DNA of 64,000 bases from Selenomonadaceae bacterium (GTDB lineage: Bacteria; Bacillota; Negativicutes; Selenomonadales; Selenomonadaceae), in assembly GCA_017614505.1 (NCBI GenBank), contig JAGABT010000016.1, positions 479,405 to 543,404 on the forward strand, in the 5' to 3' direction. Each line of letters begins with the position of its first letter. Within the stretch, counting starts at the first letter, position 1. Below, in pieces: positions 8,267 through 15,286 of the stretch. Both the position numbers and the translations under genes were made by a program. The notes beneath the pieces are model-generated. The model searched no databases, was not told where the DNA came from, and saw only the letters and a list, made by a program, of their open reading frames with translations.

Positions 8267-8619
8267 CGCACGATTGAAACTGCCGCGTCGGCGTATTTCA
8301 CCGGCAACTGCGCGTTGGGCTTGTGCACCGTAACTTTGATTCTTTCGAGCCGCCGGAAACTTTTCAGCAGCGTCTCGGCAATTTCCTCCGCAACCGTCTC
8401 GATTAGATTTCGCGGCGGACCGCTGACGATTCGATCTATGTCGTAAATAACTTCCGCGTAGTCAACCGTGTCTTTAATGTCGTCGCTGAAGCCCGCCTTC
8501 ACCAAATCCAAATCCATTTCCACATCGATTTTAAAGACCTGCCCGCGCCGCCGTTCGAGTTCGCCGACGCCGTGCCTGCCGAAAATTTCAATCCCAGTGA
8601 TAATAACTTTGTCGCTCAT
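8254..8619 (-). CDS. folB: Dihydroneopterin aldolase
   Basis: 121 residues, usual FolB length. It cleaves dihydroneopterin to 6-hydroxymethyldihydropterin and glycolaldehyde, giving the substrate of FolK encoded next. IEIFGRHGVGELERRRGQ has the family Gly-Arg-His-Gly, DTVDYAEV matches the Thr-x-Asp-Tyr motif, and NLIETVAEEIAE carries the pterin-binding Glu. VHKPNAQLPVKYADAAVSI contains the catalytic lysine region. The start forms an ATGA overlap with folP. Confidence 0.92.
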   Translation of the reverse strand: MSDKVIITGIEIFGRHGVGELERRRGQVFKIDVEMDLDLVKAGFSDDIKDTVDYAEVIYDIDRIVSGPPRNLIETVAEEIAETLLKSFRRLERIKVTVHKPNAQLPVKYADAAVSIVRWRR

Positions 8620-9380
8620 TTCAACCCCTCCCTTACCAAAATGTCTGCCATTCGGTACATCCGCGCCGCCATTTTTACGTTGTGGACGCGCACAATATTA
8701 ACTCCCTGCTCAATCGCCAGCACGCAAATTGCGCCGGTCGCCTCGTCGCGCTGGTCAACTTCAAAGCCCGCCGCGTAGCCAATCACGCTTTTGCGACTGA
8801 CGCCCAGCAGCAGCGGAATTTCTATGCCGTCGATTTTTTTCAGTTCGCGCAGATTTCTCAGCACCGTCAGATTTTCCTCCTGCGTCTTGCCGAAGCCAAT
8901 CCCAACGTCGAAAATAATCTGCACGTCATCGCGCAGGTTGCGGCGGAAAAAATTTTTAATATCATAAACAACGTCGCTGGAAATTTTCTGGTTGTGCATA
9001 AGGACAATCGGCGCGCTGAACTTTTTCGCCACGTCGACCATTCTGCCGCTAACGTCGTTGAGAATATCCGCGCCGTAATTCAGCGCCCATTCGGCAACTT
9101 CGGGCTTGCTGGTGTCGACGGAAACAACTGCGCCGAGATTTTTCACAGCGGGCAGAATTTTTTCAAGGCGGGCAATTTCAGTTTGAGCGTCGACGGGCGT
9201 AAAACCAGGGCGAGTGGATTCGGCGCCAATGTCGATAATGTCCGCGCCGTCACGGAGCATTTCCTCGGCGTGGCGGAGCGCGGCGTCCGTGGAATAAAAA
9301 ATGCCGCCGTCCGAAAATGAATCGGGGGTGACATTCAAAATTCCCATAATCAAAGTTTTTCTGCCGAGTTCAAGTTTCAT
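8616..9380 (-). CDS. folP: Dihydropteroate synthase
   Basis: 254 residues. It condenses 6-hydroxymethyldihydropterin pyrophosphate with p-aminobenzoate and is the sulfonamide target. [15 protein letters not shown] is the N-terminal signature, [14 protein letters not shown] the second loop, and [35 protein letters not shown] and LLGVSRKS the later barrel loops, all intact. It starts in an ATGA overlap with serS and ends in another with folB. Confidence 0.94.
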   Translation of the reverse strand: MKLELGRKTLIMGILNVTPDSFSDGGIFYSTDAALRHAEEMLRDGADIIDIGAESTRPGFTPVDAQTEIARLEKILPAVKNLGAVVSVDTSKPEVAEWALNYGADILNDVSGRMVDVAKKFSAPIVLMHNQKISSDVVYDIKNFFRRNLRDDVQIIFDVGIGFGKTQEENLTVLRNLRELKKIDGIEIPLLLGVSRKSVIGYAAGFEVDQRDEATGAICVLAIEQGVNIVRVHNVKMAARMYRMADILVREGLK

Positions 9381-10648
9381 TTGATAACTTCGACGCCGCC
9401 CATGTACGGCACGAGCGCGGCTGGGATTTTAACTGAGCCGTCCGCCTGCTGGAAATTTTCCAGAATCGCGGCTACGGTGCGTCCGACGGCGATACCCGAA
9501 CCGTTGAGCGTATGGACAAATTCCGGCTTGGATTTGGCGTCACGGCGGAATTTTATGTTAGCGCGGCGCGCCTGATAGTCGGTGCAGTTGGAGCAGGAGG
9601 AAATTTCGCGGTACTTGTTCTGCGCGGGCATCCAGACTTCAACGTCGTAGGTTTTGGCGGAAGTGAAACTCATATCGCCGGTGCAGAGCAGAACGACGCG
9701 GTAGGGAATTTCCAAAATTTTGAGCACGTCCTCAGCGGCGGCGACCATGCTTTCGAGTTCGTCCCAGGAAGTTTCGGGCGTGGTGAACTTAATCAGCTCA
9801 ACTTTATTGAACTGGTGCTGGCGGATAAGCCCGCGCGTGTCTCGACCGGCGGAACCGGCTTCTGCGCGGAAACAGGCGGTGTAGCAGCTGAAATATTCCG
9901 GCAGAATTTCGGCGGGGAGAATTTCGTCGCGGTGAAAATTCGTGGTAGGAACTTCGGCGGTCGGCACAAGGTACATGTCGAGCCCTTCGAGCTTGAACAT
10001 ATCCTCGGCGAATTTCGGGAGCTGACCAGTGCCAATCATGCTGTCGCGGTTGACGATGTAGGGCGCGAGCATTTCGGTGTAGCCGTGCTTATTGGCGTGC
10101 AAATCCATCATGAAATTAATGCAGGCGCGCTCCAGGCGGGCGCCGAGTCCACGGTAGAAAGTGAAGCGGGCGCCGGAAACTTTGGCGGCGCGGTCGGCGT
10201 CGAGAATATTCAAGGCGCTGCCAAGTTCCCAGTGAGCTTTGGGCGTGAATTCGAAGGTGCGTGGCGTACCGACGCGGCGGATTTCGGGATTGAAAGTTTC
10301 GTCCTTACCGACTGGCACGTCGTCTTTGGGAACGTTAGGAATGTGCAGGAGAATATCGCGCAGATTTTCTTCGACTTCGCGGAGCCGGTTATCGAGCGCG
10401 GAAATTTTATCGCCGACTGCGCGCATTTCGGCGGAAATTGCGGCGGTATCTTCGCCAGCCTTTTTCATAGCGCCGATTTTTTTGGACGCGGCGTTTCGCT
10501 GATTCTTGAGCTGTTCAACTTCGTTGAGAATATCGCGGCGGGATTTTTCAAGTTCAGCAAAGTTGTCAAGGCTGAGCGGATTGTTCCGATTTTTAAGCAT
10601 TGTGCGCACGGCGTCAAGGTTATCGCGCACAAATTTCATGTCGAGCAT
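9377..10648 (-). CDS. serS: Seryl-tRNA synthetase
   Basis: 423 residues, standard bacterial length. [10 protein letters not shown] start, then the two-helix coiled-coil arm (about 28-105) that contacts tRNA-Ser. Class II motif 2 ([21 protein letters not shown]) and motif 3 ([18 protein letters not shown]) are complete. The ATG at 10648 is the usual MLD start. Its ribosome site (AAGGA) now belongs to the adjoining integrative element, and the integrase stop codon lies inside this gene. A native-looking GGAGGTAATTTTTTTATG that once may have served serS is at the far side of the element (13154-13172). serS heads the folate operon. Confidence 0.95.
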   Translation of the reverse strand: MLDMKFVRDNLDAVRTMLKNRNNPLSLDNFAELEKSRRDILNEVEQLKNQRNAASKKIGAMKKAGEDTAAISAEMRAVGDKISALDNRLREVEENLRDILLHIPNVPKDDVPVGKDETFNPEIRRVGTPRTFEFTPKAHWELGSALNILDADRAAKVSGARFTFYRGLGARLERACINFMMDLHANKHGYTEMLAPYIVNRDSMIGTGQLPKFAEDMFKLEGLDMYLVPTAEVPTTNFHRDEILPAEILPEYFSCYTACFRAEAGSAGRDTRGLIRQHQFNKVELIKFTTPETSWDELESMVAAAEDVLKILEIPYRVVLLCTGDMSFTSAKTYDVEVWMPAQNKYREISSCSNCTDYQARRANIKFRRDAKSKPEFVHTLNGSGIAVGRTVAAILENFQQADGSVKIPAALVPYMGGVEVIK

Positions 10649-11703
10649 AAAATCATTCCTTCTATCTTTGTTTTTGCGGTTTTTCTGTCTATAGCGTCAA
10701 CCAGCTGTTGGATAGTTTTGTGAGTGTAAACGCGGCTGGTAATATCCCGCGCGGCGTGACCGAGAATCAGCTGGCGTGTTTCCAAAGGCACTTCGGCATT
10801 AGCAAGGAGCGTCGCGCAGGTATGGCGCCCATCGTGAGGAAGGTGTTTTGTCGGCAGGGATTTTAACACCGAACTGCGTTTCCAGAAGTGATTAACTAAC
10901 CTAGCATATGTCAGAGCAGGTTTATTGTCAAGAGGCGACGCTAGAAGATATTCCGCGCTGGGGTTATACAGCTGATTGATGATTGGGAGAATTTTCTTAG
11001 CGATGGGGATTATGCGGTTTTTGCCAGCCGCAGTTTTGATACCGCCGCGCATGTATCGATTTTCTAAATCCACGTCAGATGTTTTGATTTGGGCGAGTTC
11101 TGCAGGGCGCAAGCCTGTATAGGACAGAATCAGAGCTATCACCGCACCACTATCGTCAGTATTCTGCCAGAGGGTATCGAGTTCAGTAGAATTAAACGGG
11201 ATATGAATCTGGCTTTGTTCGCTAGGAGGCATTTCAACCAATGCAGCAAAGTTGGTTGTGACAATTTCTTGGTCAATGGCGTATTTGAAAAGCTGGTTGC
11301 AGAGGACTTTCATTCGCTGTTTTGAACTAAAGCTCAGGTCGGAGCTATCGATAATTCCTTGAATGTGGCGCTTGCGAATATCAACGAAAGCCATATTATG
11401 GAGTACCGACAAGCTTTTAAAAGCGGCGGCGTTGCAGGCTGTAACCTGTTTACCGCGTTCCTTGAGAGTTAGCCATTTCTCGTACAGTTCAGCGAAGGTA
11501 ATTTCCCGCGTGGCTAAGTCAAATGGATTTTCGTTGTAGTCAGCGAGTGCCTTAATCGCTTCTTGCCGCGTTTTGTAATAGCCGAGGTATTTGCGAATTT
11601 GCTTACCGTCTTCAGTCCAGCCGACGGTAATTCGGACTGCGTAGGGCTTGCGGCGCCTGCCGGAGAGTTTCATTATTGCGCCGTATCCATTCGGTAACTT
11701 CAT
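10636..11703 (-). CDS. int: Tyrosine recombinase / phage-type integrase
   Basis: 355 residues. An N-terminal AP2-like arm-binding region ([20 protein letters not shown]) is followed by a SAM-like core-binding domain (about 68-160) and the catalytic domain. Catalytic residues are R199 (YTGLRPAEL), K in the beta-hairpin near 224-230, H290 and R293 ([11 protein letters not shown]), H316 (LGHAARD) and Y326. It looks intact. The last four residues and the stop are encoded by bases of the serS start region, so its 3' end has been completed by host DNA. It is preceded by a terminator-like hairpin and by the lipoprotein gene. Confidence 0.93.
   Translation of the reverse strand: MKLPNGYGAIMKLSGRRRKPYAVRITVGWTEDGKQIRKYLGYYKTRQEAIKALADYNENPFDLATREITFAELYEKWLTLKERGKQVTACNAAAFKSLSVLHNMAFVDIRKRHIQGIIDSSDLSFSSKQRMKVLCNQLFKYAIDQEIVTTNFAALVEMPPSEQSQIHIPFNSTELDTLWQNTDDSGAVIALILSYTGLRPAELAQIKTSDVDLENRYMRGGIKTAAGKNRIIPIAKKILPIINQLYNPSAEYLLASPLDNKPALTYARLVNHFWKRSSVLKSLPTKHLPHDGRHTCATLLANAEVPLETRQLILGHAARDITSRVYTHKTIQQLVDAIDRKTAKTKIEGMILCST
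10645..10652. repeat. Putative attachment core, serS side
   Basis: GCATAAAA on the plus strand, which is TTTTATGC on the minus strand and contains the serS ATG. It is identical to 13154-13161. Eight bases is short, so this rests on the reconstruction of the empty site rather than on repeat length alone. Confidence 0.5.
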
Positions 11704-11729
11704 ACAGTCGTCGCCTTTCTATAAAAGTA

Positions 11730-11753
11730 CCCTCCGCGCAGGAGGGCTTTTTT
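11730..11753. terminator. Bidirectional hairpin terminator between lipoprotein gene and int
   Basis: CCCTCC-GCGCA-GGAGGG followed on the plus strand by CTTTTTT and on the minus strand by TACTTTT. It sits at the stop codon of the lipoprotein gene, so it probably limits transcription from there into int and serS. Confidence 0.6.
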
Positions 11754-12309
11754 AGTTTGTGACCTTTACTTTACTGAGGTACTCATATATAGTGAACACT
11801 TTATCGATTTGAGCTATTTCCTCAGCAGTCAATTCTCTTTCGTCCATATCACGACCGGCAATTCGGATTTTTATGTATTCGCTCATCACGCCATCTTTTA
11901 ATGATTGATAAATTTCGCGGCTCATCAATCCGTTGTATTCATTTCCAGTGCTCACTTTAAATTCTGCTGTCCCGTTCGCTGATCGTATGTACAGTTTGTC
12001 GAAGTACAGACTGCGACGGCTTGTGTGGAAAATTTGCAGGTATAGTTCTGGCTCAAACTGATTATTTATTTCGACGCGCGGTACGAAAAGCAATACGTCA
12101 TTTAAATTAGCGTCAACGCGGCAAATAATGGCGTCTTTCATATCGTCGTAGTAAACAACCAGACCGCGTGACATTTCCTTCAATTTAGCCTGTGCCTCCG
12201 ATGGTGTGACCTCGATAGCAATGGATTTTTTTGATACCTGCTTAGCGCTCATACAGCCGGAAATAATCATAGTGACGCTCAGAAAGAAAAACACCAGAAT
12301 CTTACTCAA
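11752..12309 (-). CDS. Putative lipoprotein of the integrative element
   Basis: 185 residues. The N-terminus MSKILVFFFLSVTMIISGC is a lipoprotein signal with lipobox ISGC, so the mature protein would start at Cys19 and be membrane-anchored. The rest is hydrophilic with alternating strands, and no family is recognised. The start is a TTG at 12309, with AGGAGG seven bases upstream; no ATG fits. Elements often carry lipoproteins for exclusion of related elements or phages, but nothing in this sequence proves that. It follows the cI-like regulator gene on the same strand by 11 bases and is likely expressed with it, that is, in the integrated state. Confidence 0.65.
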   Translation of the reverse strand: MSKILVFFFLSVTMIISGCMSAKQVSKKSIAIEVTPSEAQAKLKEMSRGLVVYYDDMKDAIICRVDANLNDVLLFVPRVEINNQFEPELYLQIFHTSRRSLYFDKLYIRSANGTAEFKVSTGNEYNGLMSREIYQSLKDGVMSEYIKIRIAGRDMDERELTAEEIAQIDKVFTIYEYLSKVKVTN

Positions 12310-12320
12310 AATTTCGCCTC

Positions 12321-12695
12321 CTACATAGACACCGAGTGAGTGACGCGTAGAGAGTTCAGTACGCCGAGTAGCATGGTTTTTCCGTCAGCAGTCAGTGAAT
12401 GAAAATCTCTCAGGAGTTTTGTATCTTCGTAGTTCAGTGTGACAGGTTTAGCGGTAATCGTCACTGGTTGTGTGCTGTCGAGGATTTTTATCAGCGAATC
12501 AACGTCATACCCAGTTGCTCTGGCGATTTTCTCAAAAGTTTGAATTGTAGGCGAGAACGGCTTTTTCGTTTTAGGGTTTATCCCTTTCTCAAGTAAACTG
12601 ACATAAGCCTTGCTGAAACCGCACTTTTCCGCTAACTCCTGCATTGACATGTTATGCTCCGCCCGATATTTCTTCAACCATTCACCGAGTTTCAT
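12321..12695 (-). CDS. XRE-family (cI-like) repressor of the element
   Basis: 124 residues. An N-terminal helix-turn-helix (LGEWLKKYRAEHNMSMQELAEKCGFSKAYVSLLEKG, about 2-37) is followed by a 45-90 extension of the SinR/phage repressor type and a C-terminal helical tail that may dimerise. There is no peptidase domain, so RecA-driven self-cleavage is not expected. ATG 12695 has AAGGTG at good distance; the alternative GTG at 12704 is abutted by that same site and is less likely. Its own promoter overlaps three TGTCAA half-sites, consistent with autoregulation. Confidence 0.8.
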   Translation of the reverse strand: MKLGEWLKKYRAEHNMSMQELAEKCGFSKAYVSLLEKGINPKTKKPFSPTIQTFEKIARATGYDVDSLIKILDSTQPVTITAKPVTLNYEDTKLLRDFHSLTADGKTMLLGVLNSLRVTHSVSM

Positions 12696-12723
12696 TTGAT
12701 TCACCTTCTTTCTTGCCTAATAT

Positions 12724-12787
12724 ATTTTACATTGTTGCAAAAAATATGTCAATTAATCTTGACAAAATTTCTACTGTCAATTATAAT
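12724..12787. promoter_or_regulatory. Divergent promoters with overlapping operator (cI/cro-like switch)
   Basis: The plus-strand promoter is TTGACA (12759-12764), 17 bases, TATAAT (12782-12787), a perfect consensus. The minus-strand promoter is TTGACA (12752-12747), 17 bases, TAAAAT (12729-12724). Half-sites TGTCAA at 12747 and 12775 and TTGACA at 12759 form TGTCAA-N6-TTGACA plus a third half-site. The nonamer TGTCAATTA repeats directly 28 bases apart. The -35 boxes are themselves operator half-sites, so a bound repressor should block both promoters. Confidence 0.85.
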
Positions 12788-12811
12788 AAACAAAATTTTG
12801 GGGGTGAAAGC

Positions 12812-13003
12812 ATGCCTTATAAGGTGAAGGAGTTACGCGAGAAACAACGGTTGACGCAGACGGAACTTTGTAAAAGAGCGGGTATTTCGCGTCAGACCTT
12901 GTGGGATTTAGAGAACGGTAATGAAGTCAATACAACCATCGCTACCCTGCAGAAAATAGCTGATGTTTTAAAATGCAGGGTAAGCGATTTATTTTGTCTT
13001 TAA
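12812..13003 (+). CDS. Small XRE-family (Cro-like) regulator
   Basis: 63 residues, essentially one helix-turn-helix domain: KVKELREKQRLTQTELCKRAGISRQTLWDLENG with the usual following helix to KCRVSDLFCL. It resembles the compact YozG/Cro-like XRE proteins of Firmicutes mobile elements. The ATG at 12812 has GGGGGTG upstream and is about 25 bases from the perfect promoter's -10. It is divergent from the longer XRE gene, giving the classic two-regulator switch layout. Confidence 0.8.
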   Translation: MPYKVKELREKQRLTQTELCKRAGISRQTLWDLENGNEVNTTIATLQKIADVLKCRVSDLFCL

Positions 13004-13035
13004 TGTCAAGTAAAATAAACAAAGGGGGCGGTGCA

Positions 13036-13221
13036 ATGATAATCAAGCGGCGGATACCAGATAAGACAAAGCAGACACTGAAAGAGAAAATTCGGCGCGT
13101 ACTTTTCCCGAAGACGCCGGAGGACTGGAATGATGACATGGCGGTTATCTGGCGCATAAAAAAATTACCTCCAGCAAAATTATTTTTTCATTTTACATTG
13201 GAGGCAAAATTTTTTCAATAG
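13036..13221 (+). CDS. Small basic ORF crossing the element's right end
   Basis: 61 residues, start ATG 13036 with GGGGGCGG upstream, 32 bases after the Cro-like gene. The first 41 residues (MIIKRRIPDKTKQ..., TPEDWNDDMAVIWRIKK) are basic and lie in the element. The last 19 or so (from about 13154) are encoded by what appears to be host DNA, so the native C-terminus in the element's circular form would differ. No family is recognised. Position and size fit an early-operon peptide such as an excision factor, but this is a guess from context. Confidence 0.45.
   Translation: MIIKRRIPDKTKQTLKEKIRRVLFPKTPEDWNDDMAVIWRIKKLPPAKLFFHFTLEAKFFQ
13154..13161. repeat. Putative attachment core, larE side
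   Basis: GCATAAAA, followed on the plus strand by AAATTACCTCCA, which is the reverse of a strong ribosome site with 10-base spacing to ATG. That orphan site points toward the element and has no gene of its own, supporting the view that it was the original serS leader. Confidence 0.5.
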
Positions 13222-13235
13222 CTGGCGGAAAATTT

Positions 13236-14039
13236 TCAGCTCAGACCGAGATTCATGCTGCCAGTGCGGTAGCCCTGCAAGTCCAGCGTAACATAGTCGA
13301 AGCCGTAAGCTTTGAGTCTGTCCGAAATTTCTGCGCGAATTTCCATAAGCCGGTTGAACTCTTCCGGCAGAATTTCAATGCGCGCAAGCCTGCCGTGAAT
13401 CCTTACGCGGAACTGCCGGAAATTTTTTTCGCGCAGCAGATTTTCAGCGCGTTCGACCATTGAAAGTTTTTCAGCGGAAATGGTTTCGCCGTAGACGAAG
13501 CGCGACGCCAGACACGCAAACGACGGTTTATCCCACGTCGGCAGGTTCAAATCTTTAGACAGCGCGCGAATTTCAGCCTTGTAAAGTTCAGCGCGGCGGA
13601 GCGGGCTTTTAATACCAAGTTCAGCGACAGCCTGCAAGCCAGGGCGGTAATCGCCGGTATCGTCCATGTTCGAGCCCTCGGCGACGGCAGCCAGATTATT
13701 TTCGGCGGCGGCTTTGAGAATCTGCGCGAAAACATTTTTTTTGCAGATGTAGCAGCGGTTTTTGGGATTGGCGCTGATACCCTCGACGCTGAGAATATTT
13801 TCGGTGAGAACAATCTGGCGGATATTTTCGGCGCGGCAAAAATCAGCCGCCTCGCTGGTCTCGCTGGCGGGGAAAAATTCTGACGCGATAGTTACGGCAA
13901 CCGCCTTTTCGCCAAGAACTTCATGCGCAATTTTCAGCAGGAAAGTTGAATCGACGCCGCCGGAGAAAGCTACAGCCACGCTCCCCAGTTCGCGCAGATA
14001 ATGTTTCAAGTTCGCAAGTTTCTCGGAAGTTGTCGGCAT
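13236..14039 (-). CDS. larE: LarE-type ATP-dependent sacrificial sulfur transferase
   Basis: 267 residues. The PP-loop ATP motif FSGGVDST lies near the start (about 24-31). LarE adenylates the pyridinium carboxylate and donates sulfur while building the nickel-pincer cofactor of lactate racemase. A CYIC pair (NRCYICKK, near 95) and a Cys in SFACLASRF are present. The last is at the position of the sacrificial cysteine of lactobacillar LarE; extra cysteines are a feature of LarE proteins that may use an Fe-S cluster instead. No larA, larB or larC lies in this window. It starts nine bases after cysK, with GAGGTAAC as ribosome site. Confidence 0.85.
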   Translation of the reverse strand: MPTTSEKLANLKHYLRELGSVAVAFSGGVDSTFLLKIAHEVLGEKAVAVTIASEFFPASETSEAADFCRAENIRQIVLTENILSVEGISANPKNRCYICKKNVFAQILKAAAENNLAAVAEGSNMDDTGDYRPGLQAVAELGIKSPLRRAELYKAEIRALSKDLNLPTWDKPSFACLASRFVYGETISAEKLSMVERAENLLREKNFRQFRVRIHGRLARIEILPEEFNRLMEIRAEISDRLKAYGFDYVTLDLQGYRTGSMNLGLS

Positions 14040-14048
14040 GAAGTTACC

Positions 14049-14969
14049 TCAAAACTCAATCGCCGACAAATATCTTTCGCCGGTATCCGGCAGCAGTGCG
14101 ACGATAGTTTTGCCTGGATTTTTTTCAGCGAGTTTCTTAGCCGCGAAAGTCGCCGCGCCGCTGGAAATTCCTACCAGCAGCCCTTCAACGCGTGCCAGCT
14201 CCTTCGTAGTGCCAATCGCCTCTTCGTTTTTGACGCGGAAAATTTCGTCGTAGATTTTGGTATTGAGCGTATCGGGAACGAAGCCCGCGCCAATTCCCTG
14301 AATTTTATGCGCGCCAGCCTTGCCCGTGCTGAGAACCGGCGAACTGTCCGGCTCGACAGCGACAACTTTTATCGCGGGATTTTGTTCCTTGAGAAATTCG
14401 CCAACGCCGCTGAGCGTACCGCCGGTGCCGACGCCCGCTACGAAAATATCCAGCTCGCCGTCAGTGTCGCGCCAGATTTCGGGACCAGTAGTTTTTTTAT
14501 GGCAGGCGGGATTCGCGGGATTCGTGAACTGACCTGGGATAAAGCTGTTGGAAATTTCCTCCGCGAGTTCCTGCGCCTTAGCGATAGCGCCCTTCATACC
14601 CTTAGCGCCTTCGGTAAGCACGAGTTCCGCGCCGTAAGCCTGAAGAATTTTCCGCCGCTCAATGCTCATGGTTTCTGGCATGGCGATAATAATTCTGTAG
14701 CCGCGCGCCGCCGCAACCGCCGCCAGTCCAACGCCAGTGTTACCGCTGGTCGGCTCGATAATCACGCTGTCGGGTTTGAGCCTGCCGGAACGCTCCGCCT
14801 CGTCAATCATCGCCCACGCAATGCGGTCTTTGACGCTGCCAGCCGGATTGAAATATTCCAGCTTGACGATAATTTTCGCGCTGAGATTGTTTGCGCGCTC
14901 GAAATTCTGCAGACGAAACAGCGGCGTATTGCCAATCAGCTCGTTGAAATTCTGATAAATCTTTGACAT
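14049..14969 (-). CDS. cysK: Cysteine synthase (O-acetylserine sulfhydrylase)
   Basis: 306 residues, typical CysK length. [12 protein letters not shown] start; [15 protein letters not shown] contains the PLP lysine; [11 protein letters not shown] is the substrate-binding asparagine loop; [10 protein letters not shown] binds the cofactor phosphate; [11 protein letters not shown] is typical of CysK. It makes cysteine from O-acetylserine and sulfide. The ATG at 14969 has TGGAGG upstream. It is preceded by a broken yezD-like gene and a promoter with terminator and inverted repeat, so sulfur-responsive control is likely. larE follows directly. Confidence 0.94.
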   Translation of the reverse strand: MSKIYQNFNELIGNTPLFRLQNFERANNLSAKIIVKLEYFNPAGSVKDRIAWAMIDEAERSGRLKPDSVIIEPTSGNTGVGLAAVAAARGYRIIIAMPETMSIERRKILQAYGAELVLTEGAKGMKGAIAKAQELAEEISNSFIPGQFTNPANPACHKKTTGPEIWRDTDGELDIFVAGVGTGGTLSGVGEFLKEQNPAIKVVAVEPDSSPVLSTGKAGAHKIQGIGAGFVPDTLNTKIYDEIFRVKNEEAIGTTKELARVEGLLVGISSGAATFAAKKLAEKNPGKTIVALLPDTGERYLSAIEF

Positions 14970-14987
14970 GTTTATTCCTCCAAAAAT

Positions 14988-15156
14988 TTAAATTCCTTCG
15001 CCGTCCAAGCCGGTGAATCTATGCTGAACCGTGCGCTCGATTTGCGTCACGCGTCCTGCGCCACGAAAATTATTTCGCCGCTCAAAATCGACTGCAGCTG
15101 TTCCAGCGCGAACGCCAGCGCATCTTCGGGAATTTCTCCCTGCCGGATTTTTTCAA
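14988..15156 (-). pseudogene. yezD-like (DUF2292) small gene broken by two frameshifts
   Basis: A TTG at 15156 with GAGGTGGTG upstream opens the region. Read with one extra base in the A6 run next to it, the product is MKKIRQGEIPEDALAF followed by ALEQLQSILSGEIIFVAQD. A second shift at the GACGCG around 15036 restores VTQIERTVQHRFTGLD, ending at TAA 14988. The pattern SGEIIFVAQD..VTQIERT matches YezD-family proteins (about 55 residues), which commonly sit beside sulfur assimilation genes. The total of 169 bases is two short of 57 codons, consistent with two single-base losses. It may be a decayed gene, a slippage-controlled gene or an assembly error. Confidence 0.6.
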
Positions 15157-15179
15157 AGTCACCACCTCACGTTTAACGC

Positions 15180-15208
15180 AAAAAAACCCGCAAGCTCAAA
15201 CCTGCAGG
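15180..15208 (-). terminator. Leader terminator/attenuator upstream of yezD-cysK
   Basis: Minus strand CCTGCAGG-TTTGAG-CTTGCGGG (eight pairs, two G-U) followed by seven T. It lies 41-69 bases downstream of the predicted start of transcription and before the first ribosome site, so it would act inside the leader. Confidence 0.7.
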
Positions 15209-15214
15209 CTTCCG

Positions 15215-15256
15215 TTATCGAATCACCCTTGAAAATTTGCAAATTATGTTCGATAA
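15215..15256 (-). promoter_or_regulatory. Inverted repeat at the cysK promoter (operator or RNA stem)
   Basis: TTATCGAA (minus strand 15256-15249) and TTCGATAA (15222-15215) are perfect inverse copies, centred 34 bases apart. The upstream arm touches the -10 box and probably precedes the transcription start. A protein operator is therefore slightly favoured over an RNA helix. The regulator is unknown. Confidence 0.5.
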
Positions 15257-15284
15257 TGATAAAAAATTCAGCGCGCTTTGTCAA
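15256..15284 (-). promoter_or_regulatory. Promoter for yezD(broken)-cysK-larE
   Basis: TTGACA (15284-15279), 17 bases, TATCAT (15261-15256). A near-consensus sigma-70/SigA promoter placed just past the stop of the ADP-ribosylglycohydrolase gene. Confidence 0.8.
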
Positions 15285-15286
15285 GG

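Larger units (their letters stand above)
10645..13161. mobile_element. Small integrative element inserted at the serS start codon
   Basis: About 2.5 kb, visibly richer in A+T than its flanks. It carries int, a lipoprotein gene, two divergent XRE regulators with a shared operator-promoter region, and a small basic ORF. The proposed ends are an 8-base direct repeat GCATAAAA at 10645-10652 and 13154-13161. Removing one repeat and the interior rebuilds TGGAGGTAATTTTTTTATG reading into serS, matching the style of ribosome sites elsewhere here. No replication, packaging or transfer genes are seen, so it is either a minimal island or a phage/ICE remnant. The boundaries are inference. Confidence 0.65.

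Noticed and set aside
12942..13157. A minus-strand ORF with an excellent GGAGG site at the element's right end
   Set aside because: The ribosome site is better explained as the original serS leader; the ORF itself is antisense to the Cro-like and basic small genes and has no family.
14970..15250. T-box or S-box riboswitch before cysK
   Set aside because: I looked for the T-box GGTGGNACCGCG core and the S-box conserved loops and found neither; only a hairpin with T-run and an inverted repeat remain.
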